Assembly: GCA_028817895.1 (NCBI GenBank)
Contig: JAPPOQ010000012.1
Coordinates: forward strand, 62,001 to 126,000
Source of the DNA: Ahrensia sp.
GTDB lineage: Bacteria; Pseudomonadota; Alphaproteobacteria; Rhizobiales; Rhizobiaceae
Reading direction: 5' to 3'
DNA length: 64,000 nt
Below the pieces are notes generated by a model. It did no database searches. It had not been told where the DNA came from and was given only the letters and a program-made list of their open reading frames with translations. How positions within the stretch are numbered: the first letter of the stretch is position 1; the number at the start of each line of letters is the position of its first letter. This document shows positions 25,963 through 34,924 of this stretch, one piece after another. Position numbers and translations under genes: made by a program.

Positions 25963-26149
25963 TGGCCTGTCTCTCCGCGAAAGTGGGCCCCTGCAGACGC
26001 GCCCAAAAGTCTCATGGAATGGCGCATTACAGATGTTGCAACGTGAGGGCAAACCTCCTAGTTTCCGCGCGAATTTCCGGGACACCGCCTTTTACCTTAA
26101 CACATGCGTGTGGAAAGCGGCCCGACCCAGCAAAATGGAGCAAACACTC

Positions 26150-26821
26150 ATGGGTTTTGAGTGGAACAAAATTTTTGGTGCCTTGTTGGGCGCAGCTTTC
26201 GTCGTCCTGGGCGTGAACTTTCTGTCCGACAGCATTTACAGCATGCACAAACCCGCGCAGGAGGGCTTTGCGCTGGAAGGCGGTGAGGTGGAAGTCGCCG
26301 CAGTTGCTCCGAAGGAAGAGGTTATCGAACCGGTCGGCCTGATGCTGGCCAAGATGGAAATCTCCGAAGGCGAAAAAGTCGCCCGCAAATGCGTGGCCTG
26401 CCATGCGTTTGAACAGGGCGGCGCCAACAAAGTTGGTCCGGCACTTTGGGGCATCGTCAACAGGCCGATCGCCGGTGTCGACGGCTTTGGCTATTCCGGC
26501 GCGCTTACCGCTTATGCCGCCGATGGCAAAGTGTGGGACTACGATGAATTGAACGGATTTCTGTACCGGCCAAAAGCCTGGGTGAGCGGCACGTCAATGG
26601 GCTTTGCGGGTTTGAAAGATGTTGGTGAGCGCGCGGCTATTATCGCCTATATGCGGTCGCTGGCCGACACGATGGCACCTCTGCCAGAGGCTGAGAATGC
26701 CGCCGCTGGAGGAGACGACACCGCGGATACCGCCGTGCAGGATGCAACCGTCGCAACACCCGCTCCGGGAAGCGGCGAGGCAAACACGCAGGCTGAAGGC
26801 GAGTCGACCGATTCGAATTGA
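26150..26821 (+). CDS. cycM: Membrane-anchored cytochrome c (CycM-like)
   Basis: ATG 26150 is chosen because GGAG lies nine bases upstream and the N-terminus MGFEWNKIFGALLGAAFVVLG is an uncleaved signal anchor as in Bradyrhizobium CycM; ATG 26135 is possible. The 223-residue protein has heme attachment Cys81-Val-Ala-Cys84-His85 and an axial Met in GTSMGFAGL, making a class I cytochrome c domain of about 110 residues. It ends with a 50-residue Ala/Thr/Glu-rich tail that looks disordered. It should carry electrons between the bc1 complex and an aa3-type oxidase at the periplasmic face. Confidence 0.9.
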   Translation: MGFEWNKIFGALLGAAFVVLGVNFLSDSIYSMHKPAQEGFALEGGEVEVAAVAPKEEVIEPVGLMLAKMEISEGEKVARKCVACHAFEQGGANKVGPALWGIVNRPIAGVDGFGYSGALTAYAADGKVWDYDELNGFLYRPKAWVSGTSMGFAGLKDVGERAAIIAYMRSLADTMAPLPEAENAAAGGDDTADTAVQDATVATPAPGSGEANTQAEGESTDSN

Positions 26822-26853
26822 ATCGGTTCGTCCCACGTTCTAAAGCGCAGCCG

Positions 26854-27792
26854 ATGAGGCCGGCCTCATCGGCTGCAATCCGGCTGGCCATGATGATCTT
26901 GCTGGCAGCCGCAGTGGCTTTCTGCAGCTCTGTCTCAGCTCGCGAGCTGATTGAGAGCCGCGAATCGACCTACAACAACATCTATGTTCACAAGGACGGG
27001 CCAATCTACGCCATGTCCTTTGGCCACAATAGGCGCTTCTACACAGAGACCATATATGATTCGCGCGATGAACTGGTTCTACCGGTTGTCTATACGCGCT
27101 TCATGACGGCTGGGCTGGCCTATCTGGGGAAGCCCGCGTCATCGCTTTTGGAAATCGGGTTCGGCGGCGGTCGGACAGCCTGGTACCTGCACAAGCACTT
27201 TCCCGATCTCGACATCACATCAGTTGAGTTGGACCCGGAAGTTCTGGAACTGGCGATCAAATATTTCGGCGTCAGCAACCAGGAAAACTTCGACGTTCAG
27301 GTCGCCGACGGACGCCGCTACATGCAGCGGCAGACCGATCGCCGATGGGACATCATCATGGTGGACGCCTATCGCGGCCCCTTTGTGCCGTTCCATCTGC
27401 TCACCACCGAGTTCTACGCCCTCGCCAAGCGCCGGCTCAGCGATGGCGGAGTGCTGGTGCAGAATGTCGAACCCACAACCATGGTGTTCGAGGCGGCCTT
27501 GAAGACTGTTGGTTCGGTTTTTGCCAATGTCGATCTCTATCCGGCCCAAGGCAATGTGGTCATGGTGGCCTATGACGGGCCGTCCCTGCCGCGAGACATC
27601 CTGCTGCAACGCGCTGAAGCGGTGACCAAATCGGCGGATTTGCGTTACCCGCTGCAAGACATGTTGGCAGAGCGCCGCATCGTAAACCGCCTGCCCGAAA
27701 CACCGGCGCTCACAGACGATTTTGCGCCGGTGGAAAGCCTACTCGCCATTGAGCGGCACAATCGCAAGCTTGACGACTATGCCAAGCCCTGA
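26854..27792 (+). CDS. Exported spermidine synthase-like methyltransferase-fold protein
   Basis: ATG 26854 gives 312 residues starting with a signal peptide or anchor (MRPASSAAIRLAMMILLAAAV); a TTG at 26818 overlapping the cytochrome stop is an alternative. The body has the Rossmann fold of polyamine aminopropyltransferases: SLLEIGFGGGRTAWYLHKHFP, ITSVELDPEVLELAIKYFG, DGRRYM and IIMVDAYRGPFVPFHL. The GGGDG motif of true spermidine synthases reads GGGRT here, so the substrate-binding Asp is missing and polyamine synthesis is doubtful. It overlaps by 14 bases a gene for a membrane module usually fused to such domains, so the two products probably work together at the membrane. Confidence 0.8.
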   Translation: MRPASSAAIRLAMMILLAAAVAFCSSVSARELIESRESTYNNIYVHKDGPIYAMSFGHNRRFYTETIYDSRDELVLPVVYTRFMTAGLAYLGKPASSLLEIGFGGGRTAWYLHKHFPDLDITSVELDPEVLELAIKYFGVSNQENFDVQVADGRRYMQRQTDRRWDIIMVDAYRGPFVPFHLLTTEFYALAKRRLSDGGVLVQNVEPTTMVFEAALKTVGSVFANVDLYPAQGNVVMVAYDGPSLPRDILLQRAEAVTKSADLRYPLQDMLAERRIVNRLPETPALTDDFAPVESLLAIERHNRKLDDYAKP

Positions 27793-29332
27793 TCCTCAAC
27801 CGTCAGCCGGCGTCCACCCTTCCGGGGTTGCGCTGCTGGTCTTCCTGTTCACCACAGGGTTCGTTCTGATGGGCTTTGAGATGCTCGGCTCGCGCTATCT
27901 CAACCCCTGGTTTGGCGGAGGGATCACGACCTGGGCGAGCCTCATCTCGGTGGTCCTGCTCGCCATGATGGTGGGCTATATGGGCGGCGGCACGATTGCC
28001 GACCGATCGTCAGGACTGGCGCCCATGGCCATTGCCATTCTGGCGGCTGGGTTGAACATGCTGGCCGTGGCCATTTTCGCAGATGCCTGGATGGAATCCA
28101 TTCTCGGTTTGGTTGGTGATGGCTTTTGGGGTGTGCTCACCGGCTCCATGATCCTGTGCTTTCTGCCGGTCATGTGCCTGGCCGGGTTGTCTCCCTATGT
28201 GGTGAAAATGCTGCTGCGCGAAGTCAGTCATGGCGGGCGCATTACGGGGCTTGTTTATTCCGTCTCGACCGCGGGAAACATAGTTGGAACACTGGCGACG
28301 ACCTTCTGGCTGATCCCAACGCTGGGGACACGCTCGATCACCCGAATTTTTGCAGCGATCCTCATAGTTCTGGCCTTCGGCCTTTTGGCGCAATCCTGGC
28401 GACGCGGGCGGGCGATGGCAGCATCAATTGCTTTGGCAGCCGTCGTTACCGCCAACCAAATTGGGGACGCGCGGGCGACGACGCAGTCCTTCCCAGCCTC
28501 CTATCCGGAGGGCCCGCTCTGGATCGGGGATACCTTGTTCTATGCGGAGATGACGGCCGATCGCGTTTCACGAATAGAAGCAGGCACGCGAACGACCTTT
28601 TGGAGCGAGCCAGGGTGCGGTCCAACCGCCATCACCGAATATGGTGAGGACGCATTTGCAATTGCCTGCCATCTGGCGGCGAAGGTGGCAATCGTGAGCC
28701 GGTCCGGTGAAACAACCAATTCCATCACCCACGGGGTTGATGGTCGTGCGCTGCGCAATCCAAACGACATCAATTCGCAGGGTGGCGGCCCGGTTTTCTT
28801 CTCCGATCCGGGCCCATTTGATGCATCTGCACCAGCGTCAGGGCGCGTGTATCGGCTGGACGGCGCGGGCACTGCCCATCTTGTCCATGAGGGGCTGAAA
28901 TATCCCAACGGGGTCGCCTTCGATGCCTCGCAAAGCCTGCTTCATGTCAGTGAGCACCTCGCGCAACGGGTCTGGAGCCTTCAACTGAACCAACGGTCGG
29001 AGGTGACCGCCAGCCGCATTTCTATGGACGGCGCGATCCGTTTCCCGCCCGGCATGGTGCCAACGCCCTATGTCGGACCGGATGGTTTGAGGCTGGATGC
29101 GGACGGCTCGCTCTACATTGCCATCTACGGATCAGGCTTCGTGTTTCATTTGAAACCGAACGGCGAATATCGGCACATCCGCGTACCCATGCCTTTCGTC
29201 ACGAGCATAGCCCTTGGGCAGGACCGCATCGCAATCACCGGCGCGAACACGAACACGACCCGCCCTTATCTCGGCCACGTTCTGGTGGTGGATCGAGAGA
29301 CGTTTGAGACGTCAGATATGATCAAACCGTAG
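27779..29332 (+). CDS. Spermidine synthase-type membrane module fused to SMP-30/gluconolactonase propeller
   Basis: The ATG at 27779 starts a 517-residue protein. Residues about 15-210 hold six or seven membrane helices with the pattern of the membrane half of fused spermidine synthases (GFVLMGFEMLGSRYLNPWFGGG, MMVGYMGGGTIADR). After a further helix near 213-228, residues 240-517 read as an SMP-30/gluconolactonase/strictosidine-synthase-like six-bladed propeller: EGPLWIGDTLFYAEM with metal-ligand Glu244, YPNGVAFD, and GPDGLRLDADGSLYIAIYG. I do not know this fusion. The propeller may be a periplasmic lactonase or esterase. It overlaps the preceding synthase-like gene. Confidence 0.8.
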   Translation: MPSPDPQPSAGVHPSGVALLVFLFTTGFVLMGFEMLGSRYLNPWFGGGITTWASLISVVLLAMMVGYMGGGTIADRSSGLAPMAIAILAAGLNMLAVAIFADAWMESILGLVGDGFWGVLTGSMILCFLPVMCLAGLSPYVVKMLLREVSHGGRITGLVYSVSTAGNIVGTLATTFWLIPTLGTRSITRIFAAILIVLAFGLLAQSWRRGRAMAASIALAAVVTANQIGDARATTQSFPASYPEGPLWIGDTLFYAEMTADRVSRIEAGTRTTFWSEPGCGPTAITEYGEDAFAIACHLAAKVAIVSRSGETTNSITHGVDGRALRNPNDINSQGGGPVFFSDPGPFDASAPASGRVYRLDGAGTAHLVHEGLKYPNGVAFDASQSLLHVSEHLAQRVWSLQLNQRSEVTASRISMDGAIRFPPGMVPTPYVGPDGLRLDADGSLYIAIYGSGFVFHLKPNGEYRHIRVPMPFVTSIALGQDRIAITGANTNTTRPYLGHVLVVDRETFETSDMIKP

Positions 29333-29362
29333 AGCCTGCCCGGACACTCCAATAGCTCGGTT

Positions 29363-30463
29363 TCAGTCTCTTAATCCCAGCCGATTGGGGCCGAACTGAT
29401 CGCGGACGCGAGCCATAACGTCGATATCCATCTGCAAAAGGATATGGATGATATCGATGGGCACCCAATTTTCGCGAATCTTGCCTTCGTGATGATTGTA
29501 GAAATCCATCACGCGCATCTGGATCTCGCGACCAGTGGGGCCTGAGCCGAACAATTCGGCATGGCCGACATGCTGCGCGATGACGCTTGGCCAACCGCCC
29601 GTAACGGAAAAATGCCCGTCACCGATGCGGATGTAGTGTCCGGCCCCTTTGACATGATCCAGCTGCGCGCCGCCCTTGCGGCCCGGCCAGATCAACCGAA
29701 ACGGCAATTGGTGAAAGTCGACAAAACCGGCAAGACCGCGATTGGTGCCGATCCCCGCCGGCCCGTACCACATCATTTTGTCATGCCAGTGCTCCCGCTG
29801 CGGCATGTCGATGAGGCCCTGACGACCCTGCATCTTATGGTCGTTGTAGTCCGCAAGCGTTTTGTGCATGGCGAGCGTTTGCTGAATTGACGCTTTACCC
29901 TCTTGCGGGTCCTGCTCATCAAAAACCAAGCCATCGCCGGTGATCGGCCCCGGCCACATGCATTCCGTGCCCCAACTCGGGGCGAGCGGCCAGTATCCAG
30001 CTTGGCGGATGACATCCAGCACGTCCCACAGACAGCTGGAACGGATAATGCGGCCATCCTTGATCTCATGTACCTCGCCATAGCGAACAAACACCGGCTG
30101 ACCCGTTGGCGGGATACCAAGCCATTCCTTTTTGAACGTCCCGAGATAGTGCCCGAGCATCGCGACCTGCTGGGCACCGCGAAAACCGCCGCCGACGATC
30201 ATCGTATCACGCCGCTCCAGGTCAGGGAACGCGGTTAAAAGCGGCTCCCATGCGGCTTCAGCGATGGCCTGGGGCCCAACCATCTCATTGATCGGATGTG
30301 AGCCACGCCACACCGCATCCGGCGCATAGTGATCGGCGAGGATTTCGCTCACATTCTGCGTGGAAGCGCCCGCGATAGCCTCCATCGCGTCGTGAACGAG
30401 CCGTTTATTGTTCAAATTGAGGGGCTGGTCGAGCTGTTCAAAGCCGGAAGCGGAAAAGGACAT
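29363..30463 (-). CDS. SnoaL/NTF2-like protein with two domains
   Basis: The start at ATG 30463 (GTG 30505 is possible) gives 366 residues. Two SnoaL-like (NTF2 fold, polyketide cyclase-type) units can be seen: the first around FPDLERRDTMIVGGGFRGAQ and FVRYGEVHEIKDGRIIRSSCLWDVLDVI, the second around HWHDKMMWYGPAGIGTNRG and RVMDFYNHHEGKIRENWVPIDIIHILLQM. It is a clear paralogue of the protein encoded at 34925. It points away from the importer genes and shares their upstream region of 151 bases, so one divergent promoter region could serve both. The substrate is unknown; an isomerase, cyclase or hydrolase role on the imported compound is likely. Confidence 0.85.
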   Translation of the reverse strand: MSFSASGFEQLDQPLNLNNKRLVHDAMEAIAGASTQNVSEILADHYAPDAVWRGSHPINEMVGPQAIAEAAWEPLLTAFPDLERRDTMIVGGGFRGAQQVAMLGHYLGTFKKEWLGIPPTGQPVFVRYGEVHEIKDGRIIRSSCLWDVLDVIRQAGYWPLAPSWGTECMWPGPITGDGLVFDEQDPQEGKASIQQTLAMHKTLADYNDHKMQGRQGLIDMPQREHWHDKMMWYGPAGIGTNRGLAGFVDFHQLPFRLIWPGRKGGAQLDHVKGAGHYIRIGDGHFSVTGGWPSVIAQHVGHAELFGSGPTGREIQMRVMDFYNHHEGKIRENWVPIDIIHILLQMDIDVMARVRDQFGPNRLGLRD

Positions 30464-30614
30464 AAATGCAAGCACACAATGATCAGGTGCGACCCTTTTG
30501 GTCACGACTTGCGTCTGCGGTCAATTGGTGATTGTTTTGAAGAAAGCCACTTTTCGGGCGGTCGCATAATCGGGCCTACCGCGGCTTTCACTACATTTAA
30601 TCGGGAGATCACTC

Positions 30615-31868
30615 ATGAAGTTCATCACCAAGTCGGCGCTTGCTGCCGCGATGATGTTGGCCGGTTCGCAACTGGCCTATGCAGACGGACACGCGAAGTG
30701 CGGCATTGAAAGCGGTCGCGTCAGCGTTGTCGGCAACGAATTTCCGGCCATTCAAACCGTTGGAGCAGGCGCTCAGGAATGCGCCTCTGACAGCGTTGAG
30801 GTGAAAACCAACCTCACGGCCGATCACCAGAAGATCAACGTTGCGGGCATGACCGCCAACCCGGCTGAATACACGACGGCAATCGTCGCTAATTCATCCA
30901 TCGTTGCTCTGATCAATGAGGATGTGATCCGCCCGCTTGATGATCTGGTGGCAAAGCATGGTGGCGATCTCAACAAAAACCAGCTCATCACGATCGATGG
31001 CAAGGTTATGGCCGTTGCCTTCATGGCGAATGCGCAGCACCTGGTTTATCGCGAGGACGTTCTCAAAGAGGCAGGAATCGAGCCGCCCAAGACATATGAA
31101 GAGATGCTCGCTGGTGCCAAGATCATCCGCGAAAAGGGCATTCTGCAGAACCCGCTTGGCGGCGCCTACAAGGCTGGTTGGAACCTCGCTCAGGAATTCA
31201 ACAACATGTATATCGGCTTTGGTGGGGAATTCTTCAAACCTGGCACAGCCGAGGTCTCCATCAACAATGAGGCCGGTGTAAAGGCGCTGGAAATGATGAA
31301 GGCGTTGTCGGAATACATGAACCCCGACTATCTCACGCATGATTCTAATGCGACATCCGCCGAGTGGAAAGCCGGTAACGTCGCCATGATGAATATGTGG
31401 GGCTCCCGCGTTGGTCCGCTTCGTGAAACCGAAGGCTCTTCGCAGCAGGTCGTGGACAACACCAAAATCGCCGGTCCAATGACCGTTGGTGGCGGTTCCA
31501 TTCCGGCAACCACGCTGTGGTGGGATGGCTGGACGGTAGCCAAGAACATCTCGGATGAAGATGCAGAAGCAACCTTCTTGGCCATGAAGAATGGCATCGA
31601 TCCGAAGATGCTCAATGACGAGACCATGACACAGGCCGTCTGGTTGATCGAAGGCTACCAGCCGACCCCCGCCGCAATCGGCGTTTTTGCAACGGTGGAA
31701 GCACAGGCGAAGCCTTATCCGATGAAGCCATTCCAGGGCCTTCTGCATACGGCGCTTGGGGCTGAAATCCCCGACTTCATGACGGGCAAGGAGTCTGCAG
31801 AGAAGACGCTGGCCGACATTGAAGCTGCCTATAACGCAGCTGCCAAAGAGAAAGGCTTCCTGCAGTAA
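30615..31868 (+). CDS. ABC transporter family 1 (carbohydrate-type) substrate-binding protein
   Basis: The 417-residue protein has a signal peptide (about residues 1-23, cut after AYA) and the fold signs of family 1 extracellular solute-binding proteins: ITIDGKVMAVAFMANAQHLVYREDVLKEAGIEPPKTYEEML, the crossover region WKAGNVAMMNMWGSR, and TLWWDGWTVAKNISDEDAE. Early Cys residues (Cys29 and Cys52) could form a disulfide in the periplasm. GGGAG precedes ATG 30615. It should deliver a sugar or related compound to the permeases encoded next; ligand unknown. Confidence 0.9.
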   Translation: MKFITKSALAAAMMLAGSQLAYADGHAKCGIESGRVSVVGNEFPAIQTVGAGAQECASDSVEVKTNLTADHQKINVAGMTANPAEYTTAIVANSSIVALINEDVIRPLDDLVAKHGGDLNKNQLITIDGKVMAVAFMANAQHLVYREDVLKEAGIEPPKTYEEMLAGAKIIREKGILQNPLGGAYKAGWNLAQEFNNMYIGFGGEFFKPGTAEVSINNEAGVKALEMMKALSEYMNPDYLTHDSNATSAEWKAGNVAMMNMWGSRVGPLRETEGSSQQVVDNTKIAGPMTVGGGSIPATTLWWDGWTVAKNISDEDAEATFLAMKNGIDPKMLNDETMTQAVWLIEGYQPTPAAIGVFATVEAQAKPYPMKPFQGLLHTALGAEIPDFMTGKESAEKTLADIEAAYNAAAKEKGFLQ

Positions 31869-31882
31869 GCCAAAACACACAG

Positions 31883-31916
31883 TTCGGCGGCGGATTGGGA
31901 ACCGCCGCCGAATTTT
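31883..31916 (+). other. Stable stem-loop between binding protein and permease genes
   Basis: TTCGGCGGCGG (31883-31893) pairs perfectly with CCGCCGCCGAA (31902-31912) around an eight-base loop, followed by TTTT. It looks like an intrinsic terminator, but lies inside an operon just behind the binding-protein gene. Such hairpins commonly cut read-through and protect the 3' end of the upstream message, giving excess binding protein over permease. Confidence 0.75.
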
Positions 31917-31941
31917 CTCAAGAGGGGCAAGCGAGGGGCTC

Positions 31942-32967
31942 TTGAAGCACAAGACGTTTTTCTGGTTTTTCCTGCCGACAGCACTGGCGATGCTGGTGTT
32001 TATCGCAGCGCCTATCCTTTCGATCCTCATGCAATCGGTTTTTCTGCCGCATGAGCAGGTCGTCATTGAGGTGGAAAGCTGCGGCCCTTTCGGTTGCTCC
32101 ACCACCACGTCCGTTGATCAGGAAGCGACAGCCAAACTCTGGGAAGAAGCGCCGCTGGGTCGCTTTGCCGGAATGCAGGTCTATTTCGACCGGGGTCATC
32201 TGGCCGTTGCGGAGGTTGGTGAGGCCTGGAGCACGACCCAAAGCTGGGGCGAATTTTTCGGTACACTGGGAAATCTGCCGCTTTATCGAGCCTTGGCCTT
32301 CACGCTCACCTACACCTTCGTATCCACCCCACTGCTCATCATTTTGGGTTTTGCCATCGCCGTTGCGGTGAACAATCTCGGCCCGTGGCTGAAAGGCCCG
32401 GTCATCTTCTTTTCGCTGCTTCCCTTTGTGGTCACGCAGTTGATCGGGTCCTTGATCCTGTTCTGGATGGTGGATGCGCGAGGGGTGATCGGCACTTTCA
32501 TTCAATGGATCGCCGACGATCCCGATCTTTCGCTTAAGGCCTCAACACCGCTGACCTGGATCATGCTGATCGTCTATGGTGTGTGGAACTCGGCGCCCTT
32601 CGCCTTTGTCGTATTCTATGCCGGACTGCAAACCCTGCCTCAGGATACGCTTGAATCAGCCATGGTGGACGGCGCCACCCGCTGGCAACGTATTCGCTAT
32701 GTCGTGATCCCGCATATCATGCCGCTCGTTACTTTCGTGCTGCTGATCCAATTGATGGACAATTTCCGGGTGTTCGAGCCCATCATTGGCTTCAGCGCGG
32801 AGGCTCATGCAACCTCGCTCTCTTGGATCATCTTCAACGATCTGGGTGGGGAAACGCGACAGCTCTCATCTGCGGCAGCCAATTCCGTGCTCACGATCAT
32901 CGGTGTTTCAATACTGCTCGCACCCGTGCTGGTGCGAACCTGGCGCGAATCGAAGGCGAAAACGTAA
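31942..32967 (+). CDS. ABC transporter permease (MalF-type)
   Basis: I use TTG 31942, preceded by AGAGGGG and GAGGGG, giving 341 residues that begin LKHKTFFWFFLPTALAMLVF, the usual first helix; a longer frame from 31819 would overlap the binding-protein gene and the hairpin. Six membrane helices are likely, with an unusually long periplasmic loop of about 75 residues between the first and second that contains a Cys pair (CGPFGC). The EAA coupling motif appears as ESAMVDGATRWQRIRYVVIPHI. It pairs with the permease encoded three bases downstream. Confidence 0.88.
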   Translation: MKHKTFFWFFLPTALAMLVFIAAPILSILMQSVFLPHEQVVIEVESCGPFGCSTTTSVDQEATAKLWEEAPLGRFAGMQVYFDRGHLAVAEVGEAWSTTQSWGEFFGTLGNLPLYRALAFTLTYTFVSTPLLIILGFAIAVAVNNLGPWLKGPVIFFSLLPFVVTQLIGSLILFWMVDARGVIGTFIQWIADDPDLSLKASTPLTWIMLIVYGVWNSAPFAFVVFYAGLQTLPQDTLESAMVDGATRWQRIRYVVIPHIMPLVTFVLLIQLMDNFRVFEPIIGFSAEAHATSLSWIIFNDLGGETRQLSSAAANSVLTIIGVSILLAPVLVRTWRESKAKT

Positions 32968-32970
32968 CAC

Positions 32971-33855
32971 ATGGCTTCATCGGTTGTAGAAAACAGATCA
33001 TTTGGACTGCGGCTGGGATCGGCGCTCTTCGTGATCGTTTGGCTGCTGATTGCCGCCTTCCCGTTTTTTTGGACGCTTTGGGGGTCGTTCAAGGTTGAAC
33101 TGGATTTCTTTTCCATTTTGGACTGGACGGACGCTCTGACCGGGCCTCGTACTGAGCAGGTTTATGGCTCGACCTTCACGTCCACAGCTTATGAGGGCGC
33201 GTGGATTCAGGAGGAATTCTGGCGGTCGGTTATCAATACGTCGCTGGTCTGCTTCTTCGTTGTGTGCACATCGCTTACGATCGGGACGCTGGGCGGTTAT
33301 GCCCTGTCACGTTCGGGCTTTCGATACACATTCTGGCTGCTGATTGCGGCGCTGATCTTCCGCGCCGTGCCGCCCATGACGCTGGTTGCAGGCTATCTGT
33401 TGCCCTTCTTTGAGTTGAACATGTGGGGGCACCTTCCGACCGCAGTTATCGTGCTGGTGGCGATCAATCAGCCCTTCACTTTGTGGATGCTGCATTCCTT
33501 CTTCGAGAAGATCCCGAAGGATCTTGATGAATCGGCCAAAGTCGATGGCTGCACGCAGTTCCAGGCCTTTCGTCATGTGATCATTCCCGTGATGTGGCCG
33601 GGCGTGATCACCACAGGGTTGTTCTCGTTCCTGCTGGCTTATAACGACTTTGCGGTGACTGCGATGGTGCTCTCAAAGGAGAACCAGACCATGATTCCAA
33701 AGATCGCAAGCTTCCTCGGCACGACACAGACCGAGGGCAATGTGATGTTCGCTGTCGCCGCATCAGTCTCGGCGGTTATCCCGCTGTTCATTCTCGTCAT
33801 GTTCTTCCAACGCCAGATCGTCAGCGGGCTGACGGCGGGCGCGGTCAAAGGGTAA
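32971..33855 (+). CDS. ABC transporter permease (MalG-type)
   Basis: The 294-residue protein has six hydrophobic helices and the EAA motif DESAKVDGCTQFQAFRHVIIPVMWPG before the last helices. A loop of about 55 residues follows the first helix. It belongs to the carbohydrate ABC-2 permease group and forms the channel with the MalF-type partner. Spacing to both neighbours is a few bases, so these are one transcription unit. Confidence 0.9.
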   Translation: MASSVVENRSFGLRLGSALFVIVWLLIAAFPFFWTLWGSFKVELDFFSILDWTDALTGPRTEQVYGSTFTSTAYEGAWIQEEFWRSVINTSLVCFFVVCTSLTIGTLGGYALSRSGFRYTFWLLIAALIFRAVPPMTLVAGYLLPFFELNMWGHLPTAVIVLVAINQPFTLWMLHSFFEKIPKDLDESAKVDGCTQFQAFRHVIIPVMWPGVITTGLFSFLLAYNDFAVTAMVLSKENQTMIPKIASFLGTTQTEGNVMFAVAASVSAVIPLFILVMFFQRQIVSGLTAGAVKG

Positions 33856-33865
33856 GGGAGCCACC

Positions 33866-34918
33866 ATGGCTGGCATTACACTCAAAAACGTCACAAAGCG
33901 CTGGGGTGATTTCGTCGGCGTGGATGATTTTTCGCTTGATATTCCCGATTCTGAATTTCTGGTGCTGCTCGGCCCATCCGGCTGCGGGAAAACCACCACA
34001 ATGCGGATGATCGCCGGTCTTGAAACGCCCACCAATGGTGACATTCATATTGGTGACCAGCGCGTGAACGATTTGGAGCCAAAGGATCGAGACGTCGCAA
34101 TGGTGTTTCAGTCTTACGGTCTCTATCCGAACATGACGGTTCGAGAGAACATTCGCTTTCCTCTGAAGGTTCGAAAGGTCGATGCCTCCAAACATGATGA
34201 GATGGTGGATCGCGCAGCCGCCATGGTGGAACTGGGTGACTTCATGCATCGCCGCCCCGCGGAATTGTCCGGTGGTCAGAGACAACGCGTGGCTTTAGCG
34301 CGGGCTATCGTGCGCAAACCCACAGTCTTTTTGATGGATGAGCCGCTTTCAAACCTTGATGCAAAGCTGCGCGTATCCACCAGAGCGCAGATCAAAAACC
34401 TGCACAGCCAACTCAAGACCACCACAATTTATGTGACGCATGACCAGATTGAGGCCATGACACTGGCCGACCGCGTGGTCATCATGGAGAAGGGCGTGGT
34501 CCAACAGGTCGGCACACCCGTAGAGATTTACGACAAGCCGCAAAACACCTTCGTTGCCGGCTTTATCGGTTCGCCTGCGATGAACCTGATGGAAGGAACG
34601 CTTGAAAAGGGCACATTCACCGGTACGAATGTTACGATACGCGGATTGAAGAGCAAGCATACCGGGCCTGTCATACTGGGCTTTCGGGCCGAGGATGCGA
34701 CCGTTTCCAAGAAGAAGGCGCAGATCAACGCGCCTGTCTACTCAATGGAAATTTTAGGCGAGGCCACAATGGTCACCATGCGGGCTGGCGGCGGCCTCGT
34801 TGCTGTGAAAGCGGAGAAGGATTTTCGGGCCGAGATTGACGATCAGGGCTCAATTTCCGTACCAGCGAGCATTTGCCATCTGTTTGAAAAGTCGAGCGGC
34901 CAGCGCATCGACACGTAA
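33866..34918 (+). CDS. ABC transporter ATP-binding protein (UgpC/MsmK type)
   Basis: The 350-residue ATPase has Walker A GPSGCGKTT, Q-loop VFQSYGLYPNMT, signature LSGGQRQR, Walker B FLMDEPLSNLDAKLR and H-loop VTHDQ. A C-terminal TOBE-type domain starts near residue 240 (FIGSPAMNLMEG) as in MalK/UgpC, which can host regulatory contacts. GGGAG lies before the ATG. It completes the importer. Confidence 0.93.
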   Translation: MAGITLKNVTKRWGDFVGVDDFSLDIPDSEFLVLLGPSGCGKTTTMRMIAGLETPTNGDIHIGDQRVNDLEPKDRDVAMVFQSYGLYPNMTVRENIRFPLKVRKVDASKHDEMVDRAAAMVELGDFMHRRPAELSGGQRQRVALARAIVRKPTVFLMDEPLSNLDAKLRVSTRAQIKNLHSQLKTTTIYVTHDQIEAMTLADRVVIMEKGVVQQVGTPVEIYDKPQNTFVAGFIGSPAMNLMEGTLEKGTFTGTNVTIRGLKSKHTGPVILGFRAEDATVSKKKAQINAPVYSMEILGEATMVTMRAGGGLVAVKAEKDFRAEIDDQGSISVPASICHLFEKSSGQRIDT

Positions 34919-34924
34919 TTGCGC

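Noticed and set aside
31819-31941. Longer start for the MalF-type permease
   Set aside because: It would overlap the binding-protein gene and encode across a perfect hairpin; the sequence before the first helix is unlike permeases.
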